Positions 7,873 to 17,121 are shown, numbered from the stretch's first letter. The stretch is DNA of 64,000 bases from CAYMUL01 sp964393605 (GCA_964393605.1 CAYMUL010000014.1:1-64000); one strand, 5' to 3'. The notes: a model not told the origin generated them from the sequence alone. Numbers and translations: made by a program.

Positions 7873-9255
7873 ATTACTTTCACCGCCTCAGAAATATTTC
7901 AAAGTCAAAAAGTTTTTTTTCGAACAGAAAAAACTTTCGATGTTGAATTCAGAGTTGCGCAACTTGCTAAATTACTGAATGCAATTCTTTCATACGAAAA
8001 GAAAATTGCCGAAGCAGTTAATTTAGATTTTCACAAATCGGAATTGGAAACAACATTGAGTGAAACGGGTCTGGCTATTAAAGAAATCAGATTCATAAAA
8101 AATAATTTGCGACGATGGGCAAAACCGATTCGGAAGACAACACAGCCGATAAATTTTTTGGGCTTCAGTAAAATTTATCACGTCCCTTACGGAAATGTTT
8201 TGTTAATCAATCCATGGAACTATCCTTTTCTTCTGAATTTTATGTCGCTTGCAGGATCCATTGCAGGCGGAAACGTCAGTATTATCAAGCCCTCGGAACT
8301 TGTGCCGAATTCTTCCGCATTATTAAAAGAAATGATCGAAAAAACTTTTCTGCCCGAATATATCTCTGTAGTTGAAGGAGATGCCGAAGTAGCAAAAAAA
8401 ATATTGGATGAAAAATTCGATTTTATTTTCTTTACAGGTAGCGAAAGAATCGGGAAGATCGTTGCGCAAAAATCTGCGGAAACACTCACTCCCTTTGCGC
8501 TTGAGCTTGGCGGAAAATCTCCTGCAATCGTTACGAAGAATGCAAATATCAGAACTGCGGCAAAGAGAATTGCATGGGGAAAATTTTTGAATGCCGGTCA
8601 AACATGCGTTGCGCCCGACTATGTTTTAGTCGACGAAGTTGTTCACGATTTTTTTGTTAAAGAATTGATTAATGCGTTCGATAATTTTTTTGATACCGAA
8701 AAACGTGCTTCGAAAGATTATGCGCGAATCGTGAACGAGAAACATTACTCCCGATTGCTTGAGTATTTAAAAAGCGGGAAAATAATTTTCGGTGGCGAAC
8801 ATGATGAAAAAGAATTATTCATCTCCCCCACAATAATTTCGGAGTGTGATTTTCATTCACCAATTATGCAAGAAGAAATATTCGGTCCGTTGCTGCCGGT
8901 TATTTCTTATAATAATTTGAACGATGCCATTGCCGAGATAGAGAAATTGCCTGTTCCGTTATCTGCATATTTTTTTAGCGAAGAAAAAAATGAAATTGAA
9001 AAATTAATATCATCCATAAAGTTCGGGGGCGGCGCGGTGAACGATACAATTGCGCAGTTCGGAAGTCAAACCATTCCTTTCGGCGGGCTTGGAAATAGCG
9101 GCTTCGGTCGCTATCATGGTTACGAGAGTTATAAACTTTTCTCTCACTCAAAAGGAATTATTTCCAAACCGGCTTGGCTCGATTTACCCATTCGCTATCC
9201 GCCTTATTCAAAGTTTAAACAAAAAATAATTTCATTCATCTTTAAACATTTATAA
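7873..9255 (+). CDS. Aldehyde dehydrogenase, ALDH3 / fatty-aldehyde type
   Basis: An NAD(P)-dependent aldehyde dehydrogenase that oxidises aldehydes to acids. The first conventional start in frame is a TTG at 8044, which would give 403 residues and remove an N-terminal helix that is plainly coded upstream (FRVAQLAKLLNAI, KIAEAVNLDFHKSE). The frame is open back to a TGA at 7840. The only plausible initiation codon behind a good Shine-Dalgarno is ATT at 7873, giving 460 residues, the usual ALDH3 length. With that numbering the catalytic residues are E211 in LELGGKSP and C245 in GQTCVAP, four residues off human ALDH3A2 (207 and 241). A hydrophobic, basic C-terminal tail may touch the membrane. 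First gene of a four-gene operon; the next ATG follows its stop directly. Confidence 0.88.
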   Translation: MTFTASEIFQSQKVFFRTEKTFDVEFRVAQLAKLLNAILSYEKKIAEAVNLDFHKSELETTLSETGLAIKEIRFIKNNLRRWAKPIRKTTQPINFLGFSKIYHVPYGNVLLINPWNYPFLLNFMSLAGSIAGGNVSIIKPSELVPNSSALLKEMIEKTFLPEYISVVEGDAEVAKKILDEKFDFIFFTGSERIGKIVAQKSAETLTPFALELGGKSPAIVTKNANIRTAAKRIAWGKFLNAGQTCVAPDYVLVDEVVHDFFVKELINAFDNFFDTEKRASKDYARIVNEKHYSRLLEYLKSGKIIFGGEHDEKELFISPTIISECDFHSPIMQEEIFGPLLPVISYNNLNDAIAEIEKLPVPLSAYFFSEEKNEIEKLISSIKFGGGAVNDTIAQFGSQTIPFGGLGNSGFGRYHGYESYKLFSHSKGIISKPAWLDLPIRYPPYSKFKQKIISFIFKHL

Positions 9256-10017
9256 ATGAATAAAACATATAAAATAGTAGAAGAACATAGATACAGAAAA
9301 CTAATCCGCGATGCTCTGTGGCTTGGAAGAAAAAAAAAATACATCGTTGAGTACATTGAAATTGATGTAACAAATGTTAGAAATAATATCCGTGAATATC
9401 GCCGAAACAACAAATCAACTCTTTCGCTAAACGCTTATTTTGTAAAAGCAATTGCTGATTCGATTAAAAAATTTCCTCTTTTGAATTCCACTTCATATCT
9501 CAGAAATAGAACCGCTATTTTTAATGATGTGGATGTTCTATATCCAACCGAGTTAGAAGAAAATGGCGAAGCGGTAATTGCCGCAACTATTTTACGTAAA
9601 GCCGATTCAAAACCGCTTGTGGAAATTCACAACCGCTTGGAATCTCTAAAAAAAGGTTCGGCAAAAGTTTTTAGCAAAGAAGAAGAATTTTTTATTTCAC
9701 TTCCTCAATTTGTGCGAAGGTTATTTTATCGCTTAATCTCTCTTTCCCCAAAATTATATCAACAAATATTCGGCTCTGTGATGATCAGCAGTTTTGGTAT
9801 TTATGCTTCGGAAAATATTTGGGGTGCCGGAGTTCCGTTCCATACTTTAGCAATTTATATCGGTCCGGTCATTTCAAAATTTGTTTTGCCAAATAATGAA
9901 GAAAGAAAACTTGCAACTTTTTCTTTTTGCTTCGATCATGAATTACTTGACGGAAATGTCGGAACACGCTTTATTCAACATCTCTACGATGAAATTAAAA
10001 AAGGCGAAATTGAGTAA
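9256..10017 (+). CDS. Stand-alone 2-oxoacid dehydrogenase-type acyltransferase
   Basis: A 253-residue protein with the fold of the E2 catalytic domain of 2-oxoacid dehydrogenase complexes (chloramphenicol acetyltransferase-like). The active-site signature HxxxDG is present as DHELLDG, with H228, D232 and G233 near the C-terminus. There is no lipoyl domain and no E1/E3-binding domain, so it is not part of a classical dehydrogenase complex. It starts immediately after the aldehyde dehydrogenase stop and its end overlaps the P450 gene, so it almost certainly serves the same pathway. Acyl transfer to or from CoA with an operon product is inference; the substrate is unknown. Confidence 0.75.
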   Translation: MNKTYKIVEEHRYRKLIRDALWLGRKKKYIVEYIEIDVTNVRNNIREYRRNNKSTLSLNAYFVKAIADSIKKFPLLNSTSYLRNRTAIFNDVDVLYPTELEENGEAVIAATILRKADSKPLVEIHNRLESLKKGSAKVFSKEEEFFISLPQFVRRLFYRLISLSPKLYQQIFGSVMISSFGIYASENIWGAGVPFHTLAIYIGPVISKFVLPNNEERKLATFSFCFDHELLDGNVGTRFIQHLYDEIKKGEIE

Positions 10018-11368
10018 GCTAACTACCGGGAAACCTGATGCGGCAGTTTTAACATTTCACAAACTTATTCCTCATCTGCCGCAGTTAATTTATAAACAAC
10101 TAATTAAATTGGATAGGTTGCATAATAAATTCGGAGATTATCTCATCATCAAACCAAAAGGATTCGATGAAATTGCACTGACTTGCAATCCCGATGTTAT
10201 TGCCCATGTTTTAAAAGAAAATGAAAAGAACTATCATCGAAAAGAAATGATGGAAGTGTTAACTCCATTTTTAGGTGAAGGAATTTTTCTCTCCGAGGAA
10301 GAGAATTGGGAAAAGCAACGTACAATAATGAAGCCGGCTTTTCTTGAGTCGCAACTTCGGTCGTTTGAGTCTGCTATAATCGAAGAGACAAATAAGTTTA
10401 TACGTGACCTGGAATATTTTTCAACACAAAATATTTCTTTCAATGCCGATGATGTTTCAAATATTTTTTTGTTCAGGATAATTGAAAAAACTTTGCTACA
10501 TAAAAATTCTAAACTCGATCACAAAAAAATTAATTCGCGGCTACAAAAACTTTTACACGAAGCGAGCATTCAACAGCAAGTTAAGCGACACATAAAAAAA
10601 TCTCTCTTAAAACCGTTTGGCATTAAATATGATTTCAGAAAAGCAATTCGCGAGCAGATGCCCGAACTCGAAGAAGCCGCGAAATATCTGATTAATCTTT
10701 CCATCAACGATAGTGAAAATGCCGGTGCGATGATGAGCATTCTTACTCAAGCGTATGAACGCGGTGAAATAAATTTCCAGAACATTCGCGATGCGGTAAT
10801 GACTTTTTTCTTTGCGGCGTTCGATACAACCGGCGAAGGTTTTAAGTGGTGTTTATATTCTCTTGCAAAGTATAAACAAGAAATGGAAATTGTTCGTGAG
10901 GAGTTGCGTTCATCTTCTTTAACTACAGATGTTTTAAAAATCAATTCACTAAAAAATTTTCTGAATGAAGTTCTGCGAATGTATCCACCGGTGTGGGGCG
11001 TGCCGCGTCTTGCATTAATTGATGATGAAGTGAACGGAATAAAAATTCCGAAAGGAACAAATATTTATATCAACTTCTTTTCGCTTCACCGTAAAAAAGA
11101 ATTTTGGAACGAGCCGTATAATTTTTCGCCGCAAAGATTTGATGTTGATCGCCAGCCTAATTTATCAAGATACTATTTACCTTTTGGATTGGGGAAGAGA
11201 ACTTGCATCGGAAAACGTTTTGCGTTATTGCAGTTGAGCATTACTCTTGCGGCAATTATTCCCAAATTTAATTTTGAATTATGCGAAAAGAAAGAACCGG
11301 TATTCGTGCCGGGAGTATTGCTCGAAAGTAAATCACCACTCTATTTGAAAGTAAAAAAAATTGGATAA
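9989..11368 (+). CDS. Cytochrome P450
   Basis: A 459-residue cytochrome P450 monooxygenase. Visible landmarks are the I-helix oxygen-activation motif AAFDTTGE, the K-helix ExxR in NEVLRMYPP, the PERF-like PQRFD, and the heme loop FGLGKRTCIGKRF with axial Cys406. No N-terminal membrane anchor is evident. The frame is open upstream to 9881, but that part lies inside the acyltransferase gene. I use the ATG at 9989 (29-base overlap); a TTG at 10010 is an alternative. No ferredoxin or reductase partner is encoded nearby. Its place between an acyltransferase and a GMC oxidoreductase suggests hydroxylation of a lipid-like substrate that is then oxidised further (inference). Confidence 0.93.
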   Translation: MKLKKAKLSKLTTGKPDAAVLTFHKLIPHLPQLIYKQLIKLDRLHNKFGDYLIIKPKGFDEIALTCNPDVIAHVLKENEKNYHRKEMMEVLTPFLGEGIFLSEEENWEKQRTIMKPAFLESQLRSFESAIIEETNKFIRDLEYFSTQNISFNADDVSNIFLFRIIEKTLLHKNSKLDHKKINSRLQKLLHEASIQQQVKRHIKKSLLKPFGIKYDFRKAIREQMPELEEAAKYLINLSINDSENAGAMMSILTQAYERGEINFQNIRDAVMTFFFAAFDTTGEGFKWCLYSLAKYKQEMEIVREELRSSSLTTDVLKINSLKNFLNEVLRMYPPVWGVPRLALIDDEVNGIKIPKGTNIYINFFSLHRKKEFWNEPYNFSPQRFDVDRQPNLSRYYLPFGLGKRTCIGKRFALLQLSITLAAIIPKFNFELCEKKEPVFVPGVLLESKSPLYLKVKKIG

Positions 11369-12932
11369 CGTGAAAGAAATAATTTACGATTACATAATTG
11401 TTGGCAGCGGATTTGGCGGAAGTGTTTCCGCGATGCGTCTTGCCGAAAAAGGTTATTCCGTACTTATAATTGAAAAAGGAAAAAGATTTCGTAGCGAAGA
11501 TTTTCCCAAAACAAATTGGAACTTGAAAAAATATTTATGGGCACCATTGATAAAATGTTTCGGAATTCAAAAACTAAATTTCTTTAAAGACGTGCTTGTA
11601 CTCAGCGGAGTTGGAGTCGGCGGCGGTAGTCTTGTTTATGGAAATACTTTGCTAACTCCTCCGAAAGAATTTTATAAGAATACTTCATGGAACGATTATA
11701 ATGATTGGGAAAGCGTGTTGCAACCGCATTATTCAAGGGCGAAACAGATGCTCGGCGTTACAAAGTATAACAAGTTAAATTTTGAAGATGAAATGCTTCG
11801 CAGTGTTGCGGTTGATATGAATCGCGGAAATACTTTTGAAAATGTTGAAGTCGGTGTTTATTTCGGAGATACCGAAAAAGAAGTCGATCCATATTTTAAC
11901 GGCGAAGGACCGATGAGAAAAGGTTGTACCGAATGTGCGGGATGCTTTGTCGGTTGCAGATATAACGCAAAGAATACACTCGATAAAAATTATCTTTACT
12001 TCGCAGAAAAATTCGGCGCAAATATTATTTCCGAAACGGAAGCTAAAAAAGTATCGTTCAATAGATTGTATGAAGTTGAAACCGCTACCGTAAATTCAAT
12101 CTTTTCGAAAAAGAAAAAAATCTTTCGATCGAAAGGAATAATATTTTCCGGCGGTGTTTTGGGAACGATGAAATTACTTTTAAAACAAAAATATGTTTAT
12201 AAATCTCTTCCAAATCTTTCGGAAAGACTCGGAGAAAATTTGCGAACCAACAGCGAAACAATTTGCGCGGTTGCTTCCGCAAATATGAAATTAAACAACG
12301 GACTTGCGATTACAAGCGTATTCAATGCGGACGAAAACACGCACATCGAATTGTGCAAATATTCCGATGGCTCGGGCGTGATGGGGCGGCTCGCAACTCT
12401 TGCAGTCGGAAAAGGCACTCCGCTTGTTCGAATTATAAAATTATTTTTTCAGCTATTGACGAAACCGCACAAATTATTCAAATACATTTTCAACAGAGAT
12501 TTCGCAAAGAATTCCGTTTTCATTTTAGTGATGCAAACTCTCGATAACTCGATGCAGATGATTTTGAAGAAATCAATTTTCGGTACGCACCTTTCGATGA
12601 AAAATAAATCGTCAGGAAAAGTTCCTGCATATATCGAAGTGGGACAGGAAGTGATGTATCGTTATGCGGAAAAAGTCGGTGGCATTCCGTTAAATTCTAC
12701 TCTCGAAATATTTATGGATATGTCAACAACCGCGCACATACTCGGTGGCGCGCCAATCGGAAACAATAGTAAAGAGGGAGTTGTAAATAAATATTTTGAA
12801 GTGTTTAATTATCCTAACATGATGATTGTTGACGGTTCGATCATTCAAGCGAATCCCGGAGTGAATCCGAGTTTAACAATCACTGCGCTTGCAGAGTATG
12901 CGATGGAAAAAATTCCCCAAAAAATAAATTAA
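11361..12932 (+). CDS. GMC-family FAD oxidoreductase (cholesterol oxidase-like)
   Basis: A 523-residue flavoprotein with an N-terminal Rossmann motif VGSGFGG (residues 14-20), a second dinucleotide element GVGVGGGSLVYGN near 85, and a C-terminal GMC-type end (VDGSIIQANPGVNPSLTITALAEYA). Such enzymes oxidise alcohols to aldehydes or ketones. A four-cysteine cluster C189-x2-C192-x2-C195-x3-C199 resembles an iron-sulphur motif; similar cysteines occur in related long-chain alcohol and sugar dehydrogenases of this family. The start is TTG at 11361, overlapping the P450 by eight bases; a GTG at 11370 would also work. It ends two bases before the convergent dGTPase gene, with no terminator seen. 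Confidence 0.85.
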   Translation: MDNVKEIIYDYIIVGSGFGGSVSAMRLAEKGYSVLIIEKGKRFRSEDFPKTNWNLKKYLWAPLIKCFGIQKLNFFKDVLVLSGVGVGGGSLVYGNTLLTPPKEFYKNTSWNDYNDWESVLQPHYSRAKQMLGVTKYNKLNFEDEMLRSVAVDMNRGNTFENVEVGVYFGDTEKEVDPYFNGEGPMRKGCTECAGCFVGCRYNAKNTLDKNYLYFAEKFGANIISETEAKKVSFNRLYEVETATVNSIFSKKKKIFRSKGIIFSGGVLGTMKLLLKQKYVYKSLPNLSERLGENLRTNSETICAVASANMKLNNGLAITSVFNADENTHIELCKYSDGSGVMGRLATLAVGKGTPLVRIIKLFFQLLTKPHKLFKYIFNRDFAKNSVFILVMQTLDNSMQMILKKSIFGTHLSMKNKSSGKVPAYIEVGQEVMYRYAEKVGGIPLNSTLEIFMDMSTTAHILGGAPIGNNSKEGVVNKYFEVFNYPNMMIVDGSIIQANPGVNPSLTITALAEYAMEKIPQKIN

Positions 12933-12934
12933 GG

Positions 12935-14281
12935 TTACGTTCCCAGCAGCTTTCGGTGCAGTGTTATTGCGTATGAATCGGTCATACCACTGACGAAATC
13001 ACAGATTCTTAAAATTCGCATGTAAAGATGTTCGTCGGGATTTCTATTCTTCCCCAAATATTGCGAAGGCAAAAGTTCGCATAACATTTTACTGTGATAA
13101 TAATTTAATGAAGCATCATTATTCGCGGCGTGTACTTCATTTACCGCGTTGATGAATAAGTCGAGCAATCGCGCGATAACATTAAAACCCGCACTCTCGA
13201 TTTTCAAAACTTGTTGCGAGTGATAAACAAACTTTCGTGTAATCAATTTTATTTCTTCGAGTCGTTCATAATCTTTAAGTTGAGAGATTAATGATTGGTC
13301 AAACTCTCCGTTCAAGATTTCTTCTTCGTGTTTAATAAAAATTGTTGCTAATTTTTTAACGAGAGAATTAATCGTCTTTGCGCGGAGATAACTTATCTGT
13401 TCTTTCTCATCGTTGATGGAGTTGAAATAATCTTCATCGAAATTTTCGTCTTTGATTAACTCTCGCAATTTTGTTTCGGCTTCTTTCAGATGAATTAATC
13501 CGAGCCGAACGCCGTCTTCAAAATCTATAATGCGATAACAAATATCATCAGCCGCTTCAACTAAAAATGCAAGCGGATGACGACGCCATGAATCTTCGCC
13601 CAATTTTATCAACTCAAGTTCATTTGCAATTGTTTCAAAAATAATTTTTTCCGAATTGAAGAATCCATATTTTTTTTGGCTCGCGCTATTTTTGATTTTG
13701 CGTGATTGATACGATGACGTCGGATATTTTGTGAATGCGGCAAGTGTAGTGAAAGTTAATTTGATTCCTCCTTCGGTTCCGGTATTTAAGTTTGTAAGAA
13801 TGCGGAATCCGTTTGCGTTACCTTCGAAGTTGATTAAGTCTTTCCACTCTTTTTCGCTTAATTTGTTTTTGAAAACCAAACCGGGACCGTTAATAAAATA
13901 CTCGCTGATAGCGCGTTCGCCGGAATGCCCGAACGGCGGATTGCCAATGTCATGCGCTAACGAAGCCGCCGCAACAACCGAACCGAAATCAGATGCACTT
14001 ACAATATTTTTTAAGTCGGGATATTTTGCTAAAATTTTTTCACCTACAATTTTCCCGAGCGATCTTCCGACGCATGAAACTTCGAGACTGTGCGTCAGCC
14101 GTGTATGAACGAAATCACTTTCCGGCAAAGGAACAACTTGAGTTTTATCCTGCATCCTTCTGAATGCGGAAGAAAAAACCACACGATCGAAATCACTTTC
14201 AAATTCGCTTCTACCAATCGTTCGTGAAGTAGAAGATTTTGTTCCGAACCGTTTAACCGAAAACAGGTTTTGCCAAATCAT
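12935..14281 (-). CDS. dgt: Deoxyguanosinetriphosphate triphosphohydrolase-like protein
   Basis: A 448-residue HD-superfamily enzyme that hydrolyses dNTPs (classically dGTP) to the nucleoside and triphosphate. Metal-binding residues of the HD domain are visible: H64 in TRLTHSLE, H110-D111 in LAHDIGNPPFGH, then H119. The N-terminal RRMQDKTQVVPL is typical of the dGTPase family. It overlaps the upstream subtilase gene by four bases (ATGA), so the two are likely co-translated. Specificity for dGTP rather than other dNTPs cannot be read from the sequence. Confidence 0.92.
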   Translation of the reverse strand: MIWQNLFSVKRFGTKSSTSRTIGRSEFESDFDRVVFSSAFRRMQDKTQVVPLPESDFVHTRLTHSLEVSCVGRSLGKIVGEKILAKYPDLKNIVSASDFGSVVAAASLAHDIGNPPFGHSGERAISEYFINGPGLVFKNKLSEKEWKDLINFEGNANGFRILTNLNTGTEGGIKLTFTTLAAFTKYPTSSYQSRKIKNSASQKKYGFFNSEKIIFETIANELELIKLGEDSWRRHPLAFLVEAADDICYRIIDFEDGVRLGLIHLKEAETKLRELIKDENFDEDYFNSINDEKEQISYLRAKTINSLVKKLATIFIKHEEEILNGEFDQSLISQLKDYERLEEIKLITRKFVYHSQQVLKIESAGFNVIARLLDLFINAVNEVHAANNDASLNYYHSKMLCELLPSQYLGKNRNPDEHLYMRILRICDFVSGMTDSYAITLHRKLLGT

Positions 14282-17112
14282 CGTAGCAAAATCAACTTCT
14301 TGGTCTGCACAAACGCACCGGCTTGCAAACGATAGAAATACACCCCCGTTGTTAATTGATAATTGTTAATTCTTAATTGATAATTGTAGTTGCCCGCTTC
14401 TTTCCATTCGTTATCTATCAATGTTGCAACTTCATTGCCAAGTACATCAAAGATTTTTAGAGAAACATTGCCGGACGCTGAAAGCTGATAACTGATGACT
14501 GTACTCGGATTAAACGGATTCGGATAATTTTGAAACAACTCAAATGTCGTTGGAGATGAACCTTCTACTTCTTTTATATCAGTCAATAAATTATCGTAAA
14601 TCGTTCGCGCATTCGAAACTGAATTTGTCAGCGAAGTTAAATTCTCTGCGGCTACAATAGCAAATGCAACATCGGTTGAAGTATTCGGTTGAATTGAAAT
14701 TGGTCCGGTTGAAATAACATTCGAAACATCTCCCGCGCCCGCTTGTTTCTTGCCTACGCCCGATGAAAGTGCCATCCATTTATCTGCATCGCTAAATCCA
14801 TCTGTATCAAAGATAGAAAAACCACCATCGCCGCCTTGATTTAATATTGCCCAAAATCCCAATTGTGTTAAAGATAGAAGCGCGGAAGCAATGTGCGTAT
14901 TCGGATTTCCTCCGACGTGATATACATATCCGAAGTTGTTGAGAGAATCCCATTTTATGAAATCATCCGCGCCGCTGCCGTCAATCATATCCCAATCGAA
15001 AAACAGACCGGCATACAAATTTGAAATTGTGTTTGCAGTCGTATTGAGCAGTCGATATCTGAGGATAATAAAATTTTCGTTTCCGCTTGAGTTGAAAGAA
15101 TAAGTAAAAAGTTTTACCTGTAGACCGATTTTATTTGTGCCTGCGGAGTTGTCGTTAAAAATTCCGAAACCTTCCATATCGGCAATTGGTCCCGGTGAAC
15201 GAAGCACAAAAGGTTGTTCGACGGCAAAATCATTATTCTGCAACGAAGTTCTGCGTGCGGCATCGCTGACCTGTGAAGCAGATGTTGCAAGCATCAACGC
15301 CCCTTCGAACATATGATTTTGCGAATCGTTAAATCGAAATCCTCTTCCCTGCAAGTTGTTCGGGAAATCGTTGAATGCAAGCGTGCCTTTACTTGTAATT
15401 GTAAGTTCTACATCGTTTCCTTTTTGTGTAAAGAATGTGGGATTTAAAACGATAGAGAATGATTGATAGTCGTTGTAAGTTCCCGCGTTGAAATGCAAAA
15501 TAAGTTCTGCAACAAGATTTGCGGAAGGATTACCGACAACAGAAAATCTGAAAGGATCATTTTCGAATGATAATGAATCGAATGTGTTTAGCGAGATTCC
15601 GCTTTTTATGCCTTGAGTAATCGCTAAATAAGGGGAAGTTGATTCCAATGATACAGTCATACCGCTAACGGCTGTGAGATAATTTTTTATTTTTGTTTTA
15701 AGAGAGATTGCATCACCGCTTATAAAAACATTATTGCCATCGTCATCAATAAAAACTGAATTGTATGCGCGAACAGATTTTGCATTCGTCTCCGTTACAG
15801 CGCGATAAGCATTCACTCTTCCCTTCCCTAATTTTTTTGCATAACCGGGATTGATATCATCAATGTTGTCCGATGTAACTCTTATTTGTTCTGCAACTTG
15901 AATAGCATTGTAGTTAGGAAATTTTGCAGCGACTAAACCGGCAAGCCCCGCAACAAGCGGCGAAGCCATTGATGTTCCGCTTGCGTAAGAGTATGTATCA
16001 TTTTGCCATGTACTGTAAATTACTTCGCCCGGTGCCGAAACATCAACGGATGTTCCGTAATTGGAAAAAGATGATTTCAAATCTCCCTGATCGGATGAAG
16101 CAACAGAAAGTACTTTATCATAACCCGAAGGAAAATGATTAGAACTTGAATTTGAATTTCCTGCCGCGGCAACAACCGTTGCATTTTTTGTTGCGGCATA
16201 GTTAATAATTTCCTGACCAAAAATAGAATAGGAACCACCGCCCCAACTGCAATTGATAACCCTCGCGCCGTTATCTGCGGCATACAAAATTCCTTCGTAA
16301 CCGTACACAATGTATGGTTGATTAGCAGGATTTCGAAAATCATCTTGCGAAGTTTTGATAGCCATGATTTTACAATTGAACCCGAGCCCCGCAATTCCCG
16401 TTCCGTTATCTGTAACCGCCGAAGCAATGCCTGCAACATGCGTTCCGTGATCGGGTCTGTCTTCCATCGGATTGTTGTCCGCTATTCCGTTCAACCCGCC
16501 AAAATCCCAGCCGCGTATATCATCGATGAAACCATTGTTGTCGTCATCAATTCCGTTGGAAGGAATTTCATCGTAGTTAATCCAGACGTGTGAGTTTAAA
16601 TCGGGATGATCCCAATCGACTCCGGTATCAACAATTCCAATTACGATGTTCGAATCGCCTTTCGAAACATCCCACGCTTGAAATGCGCTAACTTTATTTA
16701 ACCCCCATTGGTTTCCAATGAGCGGATCGTTCGGAGTGTATTCAACTTCATAAACATAACGTGGCTCAATCCACTCAATCATATTGTTGTTTTTCAATTT
16801 TTGAGATGCGTACAAAGGATCAATTTCATTTTTATATTTTATCGAAAAAATGTTGTTCAATGAACCGCGCGAAGAATTTTCGTCGAATATTTTTTTTGCG
16901 GAATATGCTTCGAGAAAATCTAATGCACGTAACGTTTCAACCTTTAATGATGCGCTTCCGCCGCTTAATGCATCGTTTTTGAATTTTATAATCAATTCAT
17001 GTGAAAGATAAATTTTATCTTCAGATGAAATTACTTTCTGTTTGTACTGTCCGAAATTTTGTAGCGAAACAAGAAGTGAAATGACAAGGCAATTAAAAAA
17101 TATTTTTTTCAT
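14278..17112 (-). CDS. Secreted subtilisin-like (S8) serine protease with type IX sorting domain
   Basis: A 944-residue extracellular protease. A signal peptide (about 1-21) is followed by an inhibitor-like propeptide, then the S8 domain with the full catalytic triad: D162 in VDTGVDW, H222 in DHGTHVAG and S381 in GTSMASP, with N319 at the oxyanion site. The large middle region (about 440-850) looks like beta-sandwich material. The C-terminus has the type IX secretion (Por) sorting domain: NYPNPFNPST, SLKIFDVLGNEVATL and TGVYFYRLQAG. It should therefore cross the outer membrane by T9SS and be cleaved or anchored there. Parts of the sorting domain are written in repetitive DNA. It lies nine bases after the Nudix gene. 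Confidence 0.95.
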   Translation of the reverse strand: MKKIFFNCLVISLLVSLQNFGQYKQKVISSEDKIYLSHELIIKFKNDALSGGSASLKVETLRALDFLEAYSAKKIFDENSSRGSLNNIFSIKYKNEIDPLYASQKLKNNNMIEWIEPRYVYEVEYTPNDPLIGNQWGLNKVSAFQAWDVSKGDSNIVIGIVDTGVDWDHPDLNSHVWINYDEIPSNGIDDDNNGFIDDIRGWDFGGLNGIADNNPMEDRPDHGTHVAGIASAVTDNGTGIAGLGFNCKIMAIKTSQDDFRNPANQPYIVYGYEGILYAADNGARVINCSWGGGSYSIFGQEIINYAATKNATVVAAAGNSNSSSNHFPSGYDKVLSVASSDQGDLKSSFSNYGTSVDVSAPGEVIYSTWQNDTYSYASGTSMASPLVAGLAGLVAAKFPNYNAIQVAEQIRVTSDNIDDINPGYAKKLGKGRVNAYRAVTETNAKSVRAYNSVFIDDDGNNVFISGDAISLKTKIKNYLTAVSGMTVSLESTSPYLAITQGIKSGISLNTFDSLSFENDPFRFSVVGNPSANLVAELILHFNAGTYNDYQSFSIVLNPTFFTQKGNDVELTITSKGTLAFNDFPNNLQGRGFRFNDSQNHMFEGALMLATSASQVSDAARRTSLQNNDFAVEQPFVLRSPGPIADMEGFGIFNDNSAGTNKIGLQVKLFTYSFNSSGNENFIILRYRLLNTTANTISNLYAGLFFDWDMIDGSGADDFIKWDSLNNFGYVYHVGGNPNTHIASALLSLTQLGFWAILNQGGDGGFSIFDTDGFSDADKWMALSSGVGKKQAGAGDVSNVISTGPISIQPNTSTDVAFAIVAAENLTSLTNSVSNARTIYDNLLTDIKEVEGSSPTTFELFQNYPNPFNPSTVISYQLSASGNVSLKIFDVLGNEVATLIDNEWKEAGNYNYQLRINNYQLTTGVYFYRLQAGAFVQTKKLILLR
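14352..14386 (-). repeat. 14-bp tandem repeat inside the T9SS sorting domain
   Basis: TTAATTGATAATTG occurs twice with a 21-base period (14352-14365 and 14373-14386). On the coding strand this reads as two seven-residue units containing NYQL. The text resembles AT-rich repeats that are usually found between genes in related genomes. Confidence 0.7.
14477..14501 (-). repeat. CTGA-rich repeat inside the T9SS sorting domain
   Basis: Within these 25 bases CTGA recurs at short intervals (GCTGA, GCTGA, CTGA, CTG). It encodes the strand VISYQLSASG of the sorting domain and looks like a second, different intergenic-type repeat captured as coding sequence. Confidence 0.5.
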
Positions 17113-17121
17113 AAAAGAATC

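Noticed and set aside
9881..9988. N-terminal extension of the P450 frame
   Set aside because: It lies inside the well-defined end of the acyltransferase gene, and the residues do not look like a P450 N-terminus or a membrane anchor.
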